From contig WHUA01000017.1 in assembly GCA_009377445.1 (NCBI GenBank), forward strand, positions 27,267 through 91,266: 64,000 nt of DNA, in the 5' to 3' direction. The stretch comes from Alphaproteobacteria bacterium. Its GTDB lineage: Bacteria > Pseudomonadota > Alphaproteobacteria > UBA8366. Of this stretch, positions 9,665-19,400 are shown in pieces; position 1 is the first letter of the stretch; each line of letters begins with the position of its first letter. The notes below the pieces were generated by a model, which saw only the letters and a program-made list of their open reading frames with translations, did no database searches and was not told where the DNA came from. The position numbers and the translations under genes are program-made.

Positions 9665-11414
9665 GCGTGTGCCCCTCGCTCGTCACGTTGACAGCCATTT
9701 CCGCCTGCAGGTTCGGCGATGCCGGGTCGACCGGCGCAATGCCGACAACCGGTCCCATTCGCTCGACCACCTGCTTGATGACCGGAGCGGCGACCCAGCC
9801 GCCCGTCGCATAATTATACGTTTTCTTCGTTCCCTTGGGCTCGTCCAGCACTGCCAGAACCAGGTAGCGCGGCGCGTTCATCGGGAACGCCCCGACGAAG
9901 GACGAGATCAGCTTCTTGCGGGCGTAAGATCCGCCGCTCTGCTTCTCGGCCGTCCCGGTCTTGCCGCCCACGAGATAGCCTTCCGCGTCGGCTTTCTTGC
10001 CTGTGCCCTGTTCGACGACGAGGCGCATCAGGCGCCGCATTTCGTCGGAAGTCTTCCTGGAAACGACCCGCCGGCCGGCCGGCTTGGGACTTCCGGCTTC
10101 CCGTTTTACCAAAGTCGGCGCGAGATATACGCCATCATTGAGAATGGCCGCAACTGCGCTCGCCATCTGCAATGGACTTACGGCGATACCGTGTCCGAAG
10201 GAGATGGTCATCGTATTGACCGGGCGCCAGATGTCCGGCGTGATCGGGGCGCCCACCTCCGGCAGCTCGATCGGCGACTGCTCGAGCAATCCAAACCGGG
10301 AAAGATAGTCGCGCTGGGCCTCCGTGCCGAAGTCCATCGCCATCTTCGCCGAGCCGATATTCGACGAGTACATGAAGATTTCCGGCACCGACAGCCACCG
10401 CCCCTTCGCGTGATAGTCGCGGATGGTGTAGCGCGCGATCTTGATCGGTTTCGTGGCGTCGTAGCCGCCGTCGATCGCAACGACGCCGGTGTCGAGCGCC
10501 GTCGCGGTGGTGAAGACCTTGAAGGCGGAGCCGAGCTCATAGACGTCGAGCGTTGCCCGGTTGCGGAGCTGTTCCTCGTCGGCGCTGCCGGCCCTGTAGG
10601 GATCGAAATCGGGGAGCGAAACCAGCGAAAGCACTTCGCCGGTCTTGATGTCGAGAATGACACCCGACGCGCCCATGGCCGAAAACTCCTTCATGGCGTC
10701 GGACAAGGCGGCGTGCATGACGTGCTGCAGCCGCACGTCGATCGTCAGCGAGAGCGGCTCGCGGTCGCCGCGCAGGCGGTCGTCGAAGGATTTCTCGACG
10801 CCGGCGATGCCGTGGTTGTCGATGTCCACGTAGCCGAGGACATGGGCAAGCGGGTGGCCGACGGGATAGGCGCGCGCTTCCTCGCGCTGGAAATCGAGAC
10901 CGGGAATGCCGAGGCGCAGAATCTGCCACTGCTGGCGCGGCGTCAGCTTGCGGTGCAGCCAGACGAAGGTCCGGTCGAGCCGCATGCGCTTGGCCAGTTC
11001 GGTCGCATCCGCGTTCGGAAGCACCGATGCGAGCTGACGCCCGGCTTCGTCCGGATCGATCACGCGGCGCGGATTCGCATAGAGCGACGCGGTCGCCAGC
11101 CCAGTCGCCAGGATCACGCCGTTCCGGTCGAGGATATCGGCGCGCTCGGTTTCGATACGCTCGCTCACGGCCGCGTGGCTGGGCTCTTCCGCCGGATGGA
11201 GCAGCGAAAGGTCGACCAGCCGCAGGCCGATGCAACCGAAGGCGGCCCAGATCACCGCGCCGGTGATGAGCAGCCGGGTCCGCCCCGTCTCGATCGCCTC
11301 GCGCGCAGGCCCGTCCGCGGGCAGCATCTTCGATGGCACGCAGGGGCGGCGGCGTGTCGGATTCGCATGCGTGCGGCGGTGATTGCTGCGGAACGACCGT
11401 ATCTTGCCGATCAT
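9651..11414 (-). CDS. ftsI: Septal peptidoglycan D,D-transpeptidase FtsI (PBP3-type)
   Basis: FtsI is the division-specific class B penicillin-binding protein that cross-links septal peptidoglycan with FtsW. The product is 587 residues. A basic cytoplasmic N-terminus is followed by one transmembrane helix at about 46-68 and a PBP dimer domain. The transpeptidase motifs are S296-A-F-K299, S350-S-N and K485-T-G-T. The ATG at 11414 is preceded by an AAGGA-type ribosome site. It lies between ftsL and murE as expected for FtsI, distinct from the elongation PBP2 at 57659. Confidence 0.97.
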   Translation of the reverse strand: MIGKIRSFRSNHRRTHANPTRRRPCVPSKMLPADGPAREAIETGRTRLLITGAVIWAAFGCIGLRLVDLSLLHPAEEPSHAAVSERIETERADILDRNGVILATGLATASLYANPRRVIDPDEAGRQLASVLPNADATELAKRMRLDRTFVWLHRKLTPRQQWQILRLGIPGLDFQREEARAYPVGHPLAHVLGYVDIDNHGIAGVEKSFDDRLRGDREPLSLTIDVRLQHVMHAALSDAMKEFSAMGASGVILDIKTGEVLSLVSLPDFDPYRAGSADEEQLRNRATLDVYELGSAFKVFTTATALDTGVVAIDGGYDATKPIKIARYTIRDYHAKGRWLSVPEIFMYSSNIGSAKMAMDFGTEAQRDYLSRFGLLEQSPIELPEVGAPITPDIWRPVNTMTISFGHGIAVSPLQMASAVAAILNDGVYLAPTLVKREAGSPKPAGRRVVSRKTSDEMRRLMRLVVEQGTGKKADAEGYLVGGKTGTAEKQSGGSYARKKLISSFVGAFPMNAPRYLVLAVLDEPKGTKKTYNYATGGWVAAPVIKQVVERMGPVVGIAPVDPASPNLQAEMAVNVTSEGHTLASF

Positions 11415-11451
11415 CGTTCTGATCCTTCGGCCGAGTTCGTCATTTTGTTGG

Positions 11452-11778
11452 TCATTGGCGCGCCACCGTCCTGAGCGAGGCCGGGAGGATCCCTTCCTCG
11501 TTGCGGTGCGGCAGTTCCTGGAGCGAGCCGATCTGATCGATCTTCGGCGGCTGCAGGTTCGGCAGCAGCTCGCGGCTCAGTTCGCGGAGGTTCTCCGGAC
11601 GGTTGACGTGGCTCCATTCCGCCCTGAGGACGTGGATCGCCTCTTGCTCCGCCAGCGTCTGCCGGTTCACGCCGTATAGCTCGTTTTCCACCTGTTCCAC
11701 CTCGTAGCTGATGTGAAACATCGCGTAGCTGGCGACGACGATGAGGGACAGCCATCCAAGAAGGCTATAGGTCTTCAT
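11452..11778 (-). CDS. ftsL: Cell division protein FtsL
   Basis: FtsL is a small bitopic divisome protein that forms a periplasmic coiled coil with FtsB and regulates FtsWI. The product is 108 residues: one N-terminal transmembrane helix (about 5-22), then a heptad-like, Glu/Leu-rich periplasmic segment (EVEQVENELYGVNRQTL). Sequence conservation of FtsL is low, so the call rests on size, topology and position between rsmH and ftsI. Its start overlaps the rsmH stop by 4 nt. Confidence 0.85.
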   Translation of the reverse strand: MKTYSLLGWLSLIVVASYAMFHISYEVEQVENELYGVNRQTLAEQEAIHVLRAEWSHVNRPENLRELSRELLPNLQPPKIDQIGSLQELPHRNEEGILPASLRTVARQ

Positions 11779-12743
11779 GCGGCGATCCTTTCGGGTTGCG
11801 GTGGCCAGGCGGGATTTTCCGTGCGCTCCGCCGTTCGGAGCCGCGCCGAACGCGCGCGCGGGTTGGACCGGATCTCCGCTTCGCCGGGGGCGAGGGCGCG
11901 GCGGTGCGTCAGCTTGAAACTCGGCAGCGGCATGTCGCCCGGCTGCGGCGCATGGCGCGAAACGCCGTGCGTGCTGCGGCTGCGCGATTGCATGAAACGC
12001 TTCACGACCCTGTCTTCGAGCGAATGAAAGGTTATGACGACCAGGCGCCCGCCGGCGACGAGCATCTCTTCCGCCGCCTGCAGGCCGCGGCCGATCTCAC
12101 CCAGCTCGTCGTTCACGTGGAGCCGCAGCGCCATGAAGGTCCTTGTCGCCGGATCGAGCCCGTCTTTGGCACGCGGAACCGCCCGGCGCACGATGTCGGC
12201 GAGCTGTTCGGTGCGCGTGATGGGCGCCAGGCTCCGCGCCTCGACGATGGCGCGCGCGACGCGACGGGCGAACCGCTCTTCGCCCAGGTCGCGAATGATC
12301 TCGGCGAGGGCGCGTTCCTCGAAGCCGTTCACGACGTCGGCTGCGCTTGTCCCGGACCGGGACATGCGCATGTCGAGCGGACCGTCGAAGCGGAAGGAGA
12401 ACCCGCGTTGCGGCTGGTCGAGCTGCATCGACGAGACGCCGAGGTCCAGCACCACGCCGTCGACCTGCTCGATTCCGTGATGCCGAAGCAAGGACAGCAT
12501 GTCGCCGAAACGGCCACAGAGAAGGGTGAAGCGGCCGCGATAGGCGCGCTCCATCTCGCGCCCGTCGGCGACGACGTCATCGTCGCGGTCGACGGCGCAG
12601 ACCGAGCAATCGGCGGAATCGAGGATTGCGCGGGAATAGCCGCCGGCGCCGAAGGTCCCATCGACGTAGGACGCGCCGTCGCGTGGCGCCAACGCCGCGA
12701 GCATCTCGGCCAGCATGACGGGCTTGTGCGGGGACGCGTTCAT
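11775..12743 (-). CDS. rsmH: 16S rRNA m4C1402 methyltransferase RsmH (MraW)
   Basis: RsmH is the S-adenosylmethionine-dependent enzyme that N4-methylates C1402 in the decoding centre of 16S rRNA. The product is 322 residues. The N-terminal HKPVML and the SAM motif YVDGTFGAGGYS (about 26-37) are characteristic, as is GVVLDLGVSSMQLD. The ATG at 12743 was chosen because it overlaps the mraZ stop (ATGA) and gives the family length. A longer open frame upstream lies inside mraZ. Confidence 0.96.
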   Translation of the reverse strand: MNASPHKPVMLAEMLAALAPRDGASYVDGTFGAGGYSRAILDSADCSVCAVDRDDDVVADGREMERAYRGRFTLLCGRFGDMLSLLRHHGIEQVDGVVLDLGVSSMQLDQPQRGFSFRFDGPLDMRMSRSGTSAADVVNGFEERALAEIIRDLGEERFARRVARAIVEARSLAPITRTEQLADIVRRAVPRAKDGLDPATRTFMALRLHVNDELGEIGRGLQAAEEMLVAGGRLVVITFHSLEDRVVKRFMQSRSRSTHGVSRHAPQPGDMPLPSFKLTHRRALAPGEAEIRSNPRARSARLRTAERTENPAWPPQPERIAA

Positions 12744-13189
12744 GCGTCGCCCCCCGTCCGCTTGGGCGCACCGTTGCGGCGGCGCTCCAGCGCACGCTTG
12801 CGATAGGCGCCGTGGGCATCCGTCGACATGATCAGGAAGCGGTGGCCGCGCCCGACGAACACCAGCGTCTCGGCGATTCCGGCGTAGTCCGACAGCTCGG
12901 CGGGAATGATGATGCGGCCGCCGGAGTCGACGGTGATGTTGCACGCGTTTTCCAACAGCCAGTCGTAATCGCCGTCTTCTCCGTCATTGGGGCTGATGCC
13001 CGCGGCATCGCGTAGTTGCTCCATGTGCGCGCGATCGCAAGCGCCGAGCGCCTTCAGGTCGGACGACGGATAGATAAAGATCTCGCGGTTGTTTTCAGGC
13101 GGCAGCTCGGCACGGAACTTGGCCGGAAGCGACACACGTCCCTTCCGGTCGATCCGATTGTCCGCATACGTGCCGGTAAACAGTGCCAT
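12740..13189 (-). CDS. mraZ: MraZ, AbrB-type transcriptional regulator of the dcw operon
   Basis: MraZ is an oligomeric DNA-binding protein that in other bacteria represses its own division/cell-wall operon by binding TGGGN-type direct repeats upstream. The 149-residue product has two SpoVT/AbrB-like repeats: an N-terminal one with DRKGRVSLPAKFR, and a second one near 80-125 with VDSGGRIIIPAELS. It is the first gene of the operon. Matching decamer repeats lie about 100-140 bp upstream of its start. An AGGGG sequence upstream of the ATG could act as a somewhat distant ribosome site. Confidence 0.95.
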   Translation of the reverse strand: MALFTGTYADNRIDRKGRVSLPAKFRAELPPENNREIFIYPSSDLKALGACDRAHMEQLRDAAGISPNDGEDGDYDWLLENACNITVDSGGRIIIPAELSDYAGIAETLVFVGRGHRFLIMSTDAHGAYRKRALERRRNGAPKRTGGDA

Positions 13190-13242
13190 TTCGGCAGCTA
13201 TCCCCTGAATGCATTGCCGCCTGTGCGGTGCAGCGCACCGTT

Positions 13243-13272
13243 ATTATCCCGACCCGTTATTGCCCAGTGACC
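13243..13272 (-). promoter_or_regulatory. Candidate proximal promoter of mraZ
   Basis: On the minus strand GATAAT (13248-13243) lies 18 bp after GGTCAC (13272-13267), giving a plausible but weak sigma-70-like promoter about 60 bp upstream of mraZ and just downstream of the MraZ-type repeats. This is motif inspection only. Confidence 0.3.
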
Positions 13273-13290
13273 GGGACCAGGCCGTTGAAG

Positions 13291-13327
13291 TTGGGATATC
13301 GTGGGATATCATGGGAAATTCGTGGAC
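13291..13327 (+). promoter_or_regulatory. MraZ-type operator: tandem TGGGA decamer repeats
   Basis: Three exact TGGGA pentamers start at 13292, 13302 and 13312. They are spaced 10 bp apart, and a degenerate fourth (GTGGA) starts at 13322. The first two units share the full decamer TGGGATATCR. MraZ in E. coli is known to bind three TGGGN repeats with 5-nt spacers upstream of mraZ, and this array has the same spacing. Here the TGGGA sense lies on the strand opposite to mraZ. Confidence 0.8.
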
Positions 13328-13455
13328 GTCAAATCATTTGAAGAATACAGGCCGTAAAAGCAAAACTATTACATGTTCTTGCCAAACGAACTTATGAATC
13401 CAGAAATCGTTATTACTCAACTATTCTGCACAAGGTGTGGTGCCTCCGGGCGGTA

Positions 13456-13504
13456 ATAGTAAAATACCGCGCGAAGATGTTCCAATAATGTTCCGATTAT
13501 GTTC
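13456..13504 (-). promoter_or_regulatory. Triple GTTC-N7 array (LexA/SOS-box pattern) over a promoter-like sequence facing mraZ
   Basis: On the plus strand GTTC occurs at 13479, 13490 and 13501 with exactly 7 nt between copies, i.e. two overlapping GTTC-N7-GTTC boxes in 11-bp phase. GTTC-N7-GTTC is the established LexA consensus of alphaproteobacteria. On the minus strand TTGGAA (13485-13480), an 18-bp spacer and TACTAT (13461-13456) form a promoter-like sequence whose -35 element is inside the array and which would transcribe towards mraZ. The motif is seen directly; LexA control is inferred. Confidence 0.55.
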
Positions 13505-13555
13505 TTCTCTGGATATTTCGTATTATCTTGCGGCTGGAACATCCGCGAGAAAAAG

Positions 13556-13934
<379 letters not shown>

Positions 13935-13941
13935 CGCGTGA

Positions 13942-13969
13942 GATATAATGCATTTTTGCCGGATGGTAA
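13942..13969 (-). promoter_or_regulatory. Candidate rnpB promoter
   Basis: On the minus strand TTACCA (13969-13964) and TATATC (13947-13942), separated by 16 bp, place a start site at about the 5' end of the RNase P RNA. The surrounding sequence is AT-rich compared with the neighbourhood. Confidence 0.5.
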
Positions 13970-13991
13970 CTCTTTCCTGCATCGGGCGGGG

Positions 13992-14672
13992 CTACGCCGT
14001 GCGGCGGACGGCGGCGGCGACGCCGCCCAGCAGGGACCGGGTTTCTTGGTCGAGGCGGCCATCGATCCGCTGCGGCCGGTAGCGGCGTTGAAATGCAGCG
14101 ACGACCTGCCGCGTGGCGGTGTCGTAGCCGCATTCGGCGAGAAGGCTCAGGGCGTCTCCCTCGGCAGCCGTGGCCGAAGGCCACAGCCCGATGCCGCGGT
14201 CGGCCATCCCGCGCCAATCGAAGCGCTCGCCGGGATCGAGCTTGCGGTCCGGGGCGATGTCCGAATGTCCGAGGACATTGCGCGGCGGTATCGGATGCCG
14301 CGACAGGACGGCGAACGCCAGATCGGCGAGCGAGGCCATTTGCGGCGCCGTAAAATCGCGGTAGCCGAACTCGTGCCCGGGATTGGCGAGCTCGATCCCG
14401 ATGGACCGGCCATTGATGCCGCGATGGCCGCGCCAACAGGCGAGGCCGGCGTGCCAGGCGCGCTTGCTCTCCGGAACCAGGCCGTAGACGGCGCCGTCCC
14501 CGTCGACGAGATAGTGCGCACTGACCTTCGCCGCCGGATCGCACAGGCGATCGAGCGCCGCCTCCGTGCTGGTCATGCCGGTGTAGTGCAGCACCAGCAT
14601 GTCGATAGGTGTCGCATCCGGTCGATCGTCGAAATTCGGCGACGGCCGCTCGACGATCCGCCGGACGTTCAT
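13992..14672 (-). CDS. N-acetylmuramoyl-L-alanine amidase, AmpD/AmiD type with C-terminal peptidoglycan-binding domain
   Basis: This is a zinc amidase of the Amidase_2 family that cleaves the MurNAc-L-Ala bond of (anhydro)muropeptides. The 226-residue product has zinc ligands His29, His136 and Asp146 in the AmpD arrangement (VLHY, LGHSDIAPDRKLDPG), with Glu94 as the likely catalytic residue. A PG-binding_1-like three-helix domain (about 170-218) follows. No signal peptide is visible, which favours a cytoplasmic, AmpD-like role in cell-wall recycling, although the added binding domain resembles AmiD. It overlaps the upstream DnaJ-domain gene by 4 nt. Confidence 0.9.
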   Translation of the reverse strand: MNVRRIVERPSPNFDDRPDATPIDMLVLHYTGMTSTEAALDRLCDPAAKVSAHYLVDGDGAVYGLVPESKRAWHAGLACWRGHRGINGRSIGIELANPGHEFGYRDFTAPQMASLADLAFAVLSRHPIPPRNVLGHSDIAPDRKLDPGERFDWRGMADRGIGLWPSATAAEGDALSLLAECGYDTATRQVVAAFQRRYRPQRIDGRLDQETRSLLGGVAAAVRRTA

Positions 14673-15397
14673 CGCAGCCCTCGTTCGGCCGCGACGGCAT
14701 CGTAGGCGACGTTGATCGCCGCCAGCTTGCGGTTGGCGAGATCGATGAAGTCCGCGGGCATGCCCTGGGCGATCAGCCGGTCCGGATGATGATCGCGGAC
14801 GAGCTTGCGGTAGGCGGCTTTGAGCCCGCCGTCCGAGATCGTCCGGGACACGCCGAGTATCTGATACGGGTCGGCGCGGTCCTGCTCGCGGCGGATCGCC
14901 GTCACGCGCTCGAACGCGGAGTCGTCCAGCCCGAAAATGCGCGACACTTCCCTGAGATACTCCATTTCCTGCGGCCTGAGGGCGCCGTCGGCGCGGGCGA
15001 TGAAGGTTAGGCAGAAAAGCAGCTCCTCGAGCACCGCTTCATTGCCTTCGAACATGCCGGCGATCTGGCGGGCGTAAGGCTCGAATCCGTGGCTGTCCTT
15101 GCGGGCCTGGTCGAAGACGCGCGCGACATTCCTGACCTCGTCCGGCGGCACGCGGAAGACCTGCTTGAATGCCTTCACCTCGTCCGCGTTCACTTGCCCG
15201 TCGACCTTGGCCATCTTTGCGCCGAGCACGACGACGCCGATGGTGAAGGCGACCGTCTTGGTCGCGTCGCCGTCTTGCGTCTGGGCGTTGCGCATGAGGT
15301 CGACGGCGTGTCCGGCAACGGCGCCGATGATCGCACCGAGCGGGCCGCCGATCGCGAATCCGCCGACTCCTCCCAGGATTTTTCCCCAAATGGACAT
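14669..15397 (-). CDS. TerB/DnaJ-domain co-chaperone, DjlA-like
   Basis: The 242-residue product is predicted to be a membrane-anchored Hsp40-type co-chaperone. A glycine-rich hydrophobic N-terminus (about 4-30) resembles the DjlA membrane segment. An acidic helical TerB-like domain (about 45-165) follows, then a C-terminal J domain with the essential HPD tripeptide in RDHHPDRL. The start MSIWGKILGG at 15397 was preferred to an upstream ATG at 15433 because it begins the membrane segment directly. It shares an operon, with a 4-nt overlap, with the amidase. Confidence 0.85.
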   Translation of the reverse strand: MSIWGKILGGVGGFAIGGPLGAIIGAVAGHAVDLMRNAQTQDGDATKTVAFTIGVVVLGAKMAKVDGQVNADEVKAFKQVFRVPPDEVRNVARVFDQARKDSHGFEPYARQIAGMFEGNEAVLEELLFCLTFIARADGALRPQEMEYLREVSRIFGLDDSAFERVTAIRREQDRADPYQILGVSRTISDGGLKAAYRKLVRDHHPDRLIAQGMPADFIDLANRKLAAINVAYDAVAAERGLR

Positions 15398-15460
15398 GCC
15401 GATCACCCTATCGGGCCGGGATTCGCGCTGCAATCCAGGAGCGACAATTGGTCCGCCGTT

Positions 15461-16327
15461 TCAGCGCTGCGCGGTTTCCGCCGCGGAGGGGGGCGTCAGC
15501 GATCCGCCTCCTCCGAGCCGCCCGATGCCCGGCAGCTTCACGGCGAAGTCCAGCGGATCGACGCCGACGGTAAGGCCGGCGATGTTCAGCTCCAGGCCCT
15601 CCTCGATCCCCGCGAGCACGCCCAACAGGCCGGACAGCGAGACCTGATATCCGGTGCCGCTCGGCGCTGGCGCAAGGATGCTGCCCGCGGTTATGTCGAG
15701 CCAGTCCTTGCCGATGGCGGTCGGTGGCAGATCCAGCTTCAGCTCCGGCGCGGCGCGGCCGACCCACGCCGTGAAGGTATTGCTGTTGGGACCCGGCCAC
15801 AGCGTGTAGACGTCCTTGTAAGGATATGCTGCGGCCGCCGCGGCGATCTTCTCGATGGCCGCTTCGGCGGGCTTGCCGCTGACCTGCGCGATGATGTCCG
15901 GCGTGCTGCCGAACCATTGGCGGTCGGGTGCGTTGTGATGGACCGCCAGGGCGGACATGCCGCGCCGGGCGCGCCAGCCGATCACTTCGTAGACGGTGTA
16001 TTCCGAGGCCTTCGCCGGCTTTGTCGCGACCCAGGTATGGACGCCGAATGCCCCGCGCCATTTGAAGGCGCGCGCCGCGTATACCTGGACGAGCGCTTCC
16101 GGATGCGCGGCCGGGGCGGGCGCCAGGCCGGTGACCTCCCGCGAGGCGTTCCACCACTCCACGCCGCCCACGTCGCTCGACACGAGGAGCGTGAACGGGC
16201 CGGCCAGGAGCACGAGCGCGATCGCTGAGATCCGCGCGATCCATTTGACGGCGGCTTGGACGATGGGAAGCTGGCGCACGCTGAATGATCTCTCCGACGG
16301 GTCAAAAATACGTAAACGGTATTGCAA
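15461..16327 (-). CDS. DUF3750-family protein of unknown function
   Basis: The 288-residue product has an N-terminal transmembrane helix (about 30-50, IARISAIALVLLAGPFTLLV) and a large, probably periplasmic domain. That domain contains the conserved-looking WRGAFGVHTWVATKPA and WPGPNSNTFTAWVGR stretches that I associate with DUF3750. No catalytic role is established for this family. It is transcribed divergently from the oxoprolinase gene with about 100 bp between starts. The start could lie further downstream, because the first 25 residues are not clearly conserved in type. Confidence 0.75.
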   Translation of the reverse strand: MQYRLRIFDPSERSFSVRQLPIVQAAVKWIARISAIALVLLAGPFTLLVSSDVGGVEWWNASREVTGLAPAPAAHPEALVQVYAARAFKWRGAFGVHTWVATKPAKASEYTVYEVIGWRARRGMSALAVHHNAPDRQWFGSTPDIIAQVSGKPAEAAIEKIAAAAAAYPYKDVYTLWPGPNSNTFTAWVGRAAPELKLDLPPTAIGKDWLDITAGSILAPAPSGTGYQVSLSGLLGVLAGIEEGLELNIAGLTVGVDPLDFAVKLPGIGRLGGGGSLTPPSAAETAQR

Positions 16328-16429
16328 TGGTGGACTTTGCTGCGTCCTCGGCCATTATTCGTCGAGAATGGCGGCTCATCGACGGCATTTCGCGCCGTCG
16401 AAGACGAAATATAGGTTCGCGGGACGCAT

Positions 16430-19400
16430 ATGACAGGCAAAACATGGCAATTCTGGGTCGATCGCGGCGGCACCTTCACGGATGTCGTCGCGCGGCGGCC
16501 CGACGGGCGCCTGGTCACGCACAAGCTGCTTTCGGAAAATCCCGAGAATTACCGGGACGCGGCGGTCGAGGGTATTCGCCACCTGCTCGGCATCGGCAAG
16601 ACGGGTGCCATCCCGTCGGTGGCGATCGACGCGATAAAGATGGGCACGACCGTCGCCACCAACGCGTTGCTCGAACGCAAAGGCGACCGCACCGCGCTCA
16701 TCACGACGAAGGGTTTTCGCGACGCGCTGCGGATCGGCTATCAGGCCCGGCCGAATATCTTCGACCGCCACATCGTCCTGCCGGAAATGCTTTACGAGAC
16801 GGTCGTCGAGCTTCCCGAGCGGGTATCCGCTTCCGGCGAGGTGCTGTTGAGCCTCGACGCGGCCGCGGCCCGCCGCGAGCTTCAAAAGGTTTACGAATCC
16901 GGGATACGCTCGGTTGCGATCCTGTTCATGCACGGTTACCGGTTCACCGACCATGAGCGCCAGGCGGCGGACATCGCCCGCGAGATCGGCTTCACTCAGG
17001 TCTCGGCCAGTCATTGGATCAGCCCGTTGATGAAGCTCGTCGGCCGCGGCGATACCACGGTGGTGGACGCCTATCTGTCGCCGATCCTGCGGCGCTACGT
17101 CGATCAGGTGGCCGGCGAGATGGGCGACACGCGCCTGATGTTCATGCAGTCGAACGGCGGCCTGACGGATGCCCGGCTGTTCCAGGGGAAGGACGCCATT
17201 CTCTCCGGTCCCGCCGGCGGCATCGTGGGCGCGGTGCAGACGGCGGCGCAGGCGGGATTCGACAAGATCATCAGCTTCGACATGGGCGGCACGTCCACCG
17301 ATGTGGCCCATTACGACGGTGCATACGAGCGCGCCTTCGAGACGCTGGTCGCGGGGGTGCGCATGCGCGCGCCGATGATGCAGATCCATACGGTCGCCGC
17401 TGGCGGGGGCTCGATCTGCGTGTTCGACGGCGCGCGCTATCGCGTCGGCCCCGAATCCGCCGGGGCCAATCCGGGTCCTGCCTGCTACCGGCGGGGCGGT
17501 CCGCTCACGGTCACCGATTGCAACGTCATGCTGGGCAAGCTGCACCCGGATTTCTTCCCGCATGTCTTCGGCCCGGGCCAGGACCAGTCGCTGGATGCGG
17601 CGGCCGTCGAAAGAAAGTTCCATGCGCTCGCGGCGGAGATCGAGCAGGCGACCGGCAACAGGCGCAGCCCACAGGAAGTTGCCGACGGCTTCCTGAAGAT
17701 CGCCGTGCAGAACATGGCCAACGCGATCAAGAAGATCTCGATCGAGCGCGGCTACGACGTCACGGAGTACACGCTCTGCTGCTTCGGCGGCGCGGGCGGA
17801 CAGCACGCATGCCTCGTCGCCGACGCGCTTGGCATGACGAAGGTGTTCATCCATCCGTTTGCCGGCGTGCTCTCTGCCTACGGCATGGGGCTTGCCGACA
17901 TTCGCGCGATCCGCGAGAAGACCGTTGAAGCCGTGCTGGACGAGGCACTCATGCCGCAGCTCGCCGCCGGGCTCGACAGCCTCGCGATCGCGGCGAAGCA
18001 AGAGATCACGCGTCAGGGCGTCGCCCCGGAGGAGGTGGAGATTCACCGCCGGGTCCATCTGAAGTACCAGGGAACCGACACGGCGCAGGTGGTCGACTTC
18101 GCCGACGCTTCGGCTATGGCGGCCGCATTCCAGGAGGCGCACCGCCAGCGCTACGGCTTCGTCATGTCGGACAAGCCGCTGGTGGCGGAGACGGCGGTAG
18201 CCGAGGCGGTCGGCCGTTCCGCGCCTGTCGCCGAGCCCGTTTCCGCCGCCCCGGCGGCGACCTTGTCCGTCCCGCGCGGCAGGGTGCGGGCGCGCATGGC
18301 CGGCGAACTACGCGAAACGCCCGTCTACGACATCGGCGATCTCGGGCCCGGTAACCGGATAGACAGCCCGGCCGTGATTGCCGAACCGGTGGCGACGACG
18401 GTAGTCGAGCCAGGCTGGCGTGCGGAGATTACCGAGAAGGGGCATACCGTGATGACGCGCGTCGTCGCGCTCCGGCGCAGCGAGGCGATCGGGACCCATT
18501 GCGACCCCGTGATGCTGGAAGTTTTCAACAACCTCTTCATGTCGATCGCCGAGCAGATGGGCGTCACGCTGCAGAACACCGCCTACTCGGTGAATATCAA
18601 GGAGCGCCTCGATTTCTCCTGCGCCGTGTTCGACGCGGAGGGGCAGCTGATCGCCAACGCGCCGCACATGCCGGTCCATCTCGGCTCGATGGGCGAAAGC
18701 GTGCGTGCGGTGATCGTCAACAACGCGGGTGGCATCGAGCCGGACGATGTCTACGTGCTCAACGCGCCCTACAACGGCGGGACGCATCTGCCCGACATCA
18801 CCGTGATTACGCCGGTGTTCGATGCCGAGGGCAAGCGCATTCTCTTCTACGTCGGCAGCCGCGGCCATCACGCCGACATCGGCGGGACGATGCCGGGCTC
18901 GATGCCGCCCGACACGCGCACCGTGGATGAGGAAGGCGTCCTCATCGACAATTTCAAGCTGGTCGAACGCGGATCGTTTCGCGAGAAGGAAATGCGGGCG
19001 CTGCTCGCATCCGGCCGATATCCGGCCCGAAATATCGACCAGAACATCGCCGATCTGAAAGCGCAGATCGCGGCCAACGAAAAAGGCGTGCACGAGCTGC
19101 GCCGGATGGTCGAGCATTTCGGCCTCGATACGGTGGTGGCCTATATGGGCCATGTCCAGGACAACGCGGAGGAATCCGTCCGGCGCGTCATCGACGTCTT
19201 GAAGGACGGCAGCTTCGCCTACGAGATGGACGACGGCAGCGTCATCAAGGTCGCTGTCTCGATCGATCGGGAAAGGCGCAGCGCGTGCGTCGATTTCACC
19301 GGCACGAGCGCGCAGCGGCCGAGCAATTTCAATGCGCCATCCGCGGTCTGCCGTGCCGCCGTCCTGTATGTCTTCCGCACGCTGGTCGACGACGATATCC

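Noticed and set aside
13374..13390. Inverted GTTC/GAAC pair near the LexA-like array
   Set aside because: Spacing is 9 nt and the arms are inverted, which does not fit the direct GTTC-N7-GTTC pattern.
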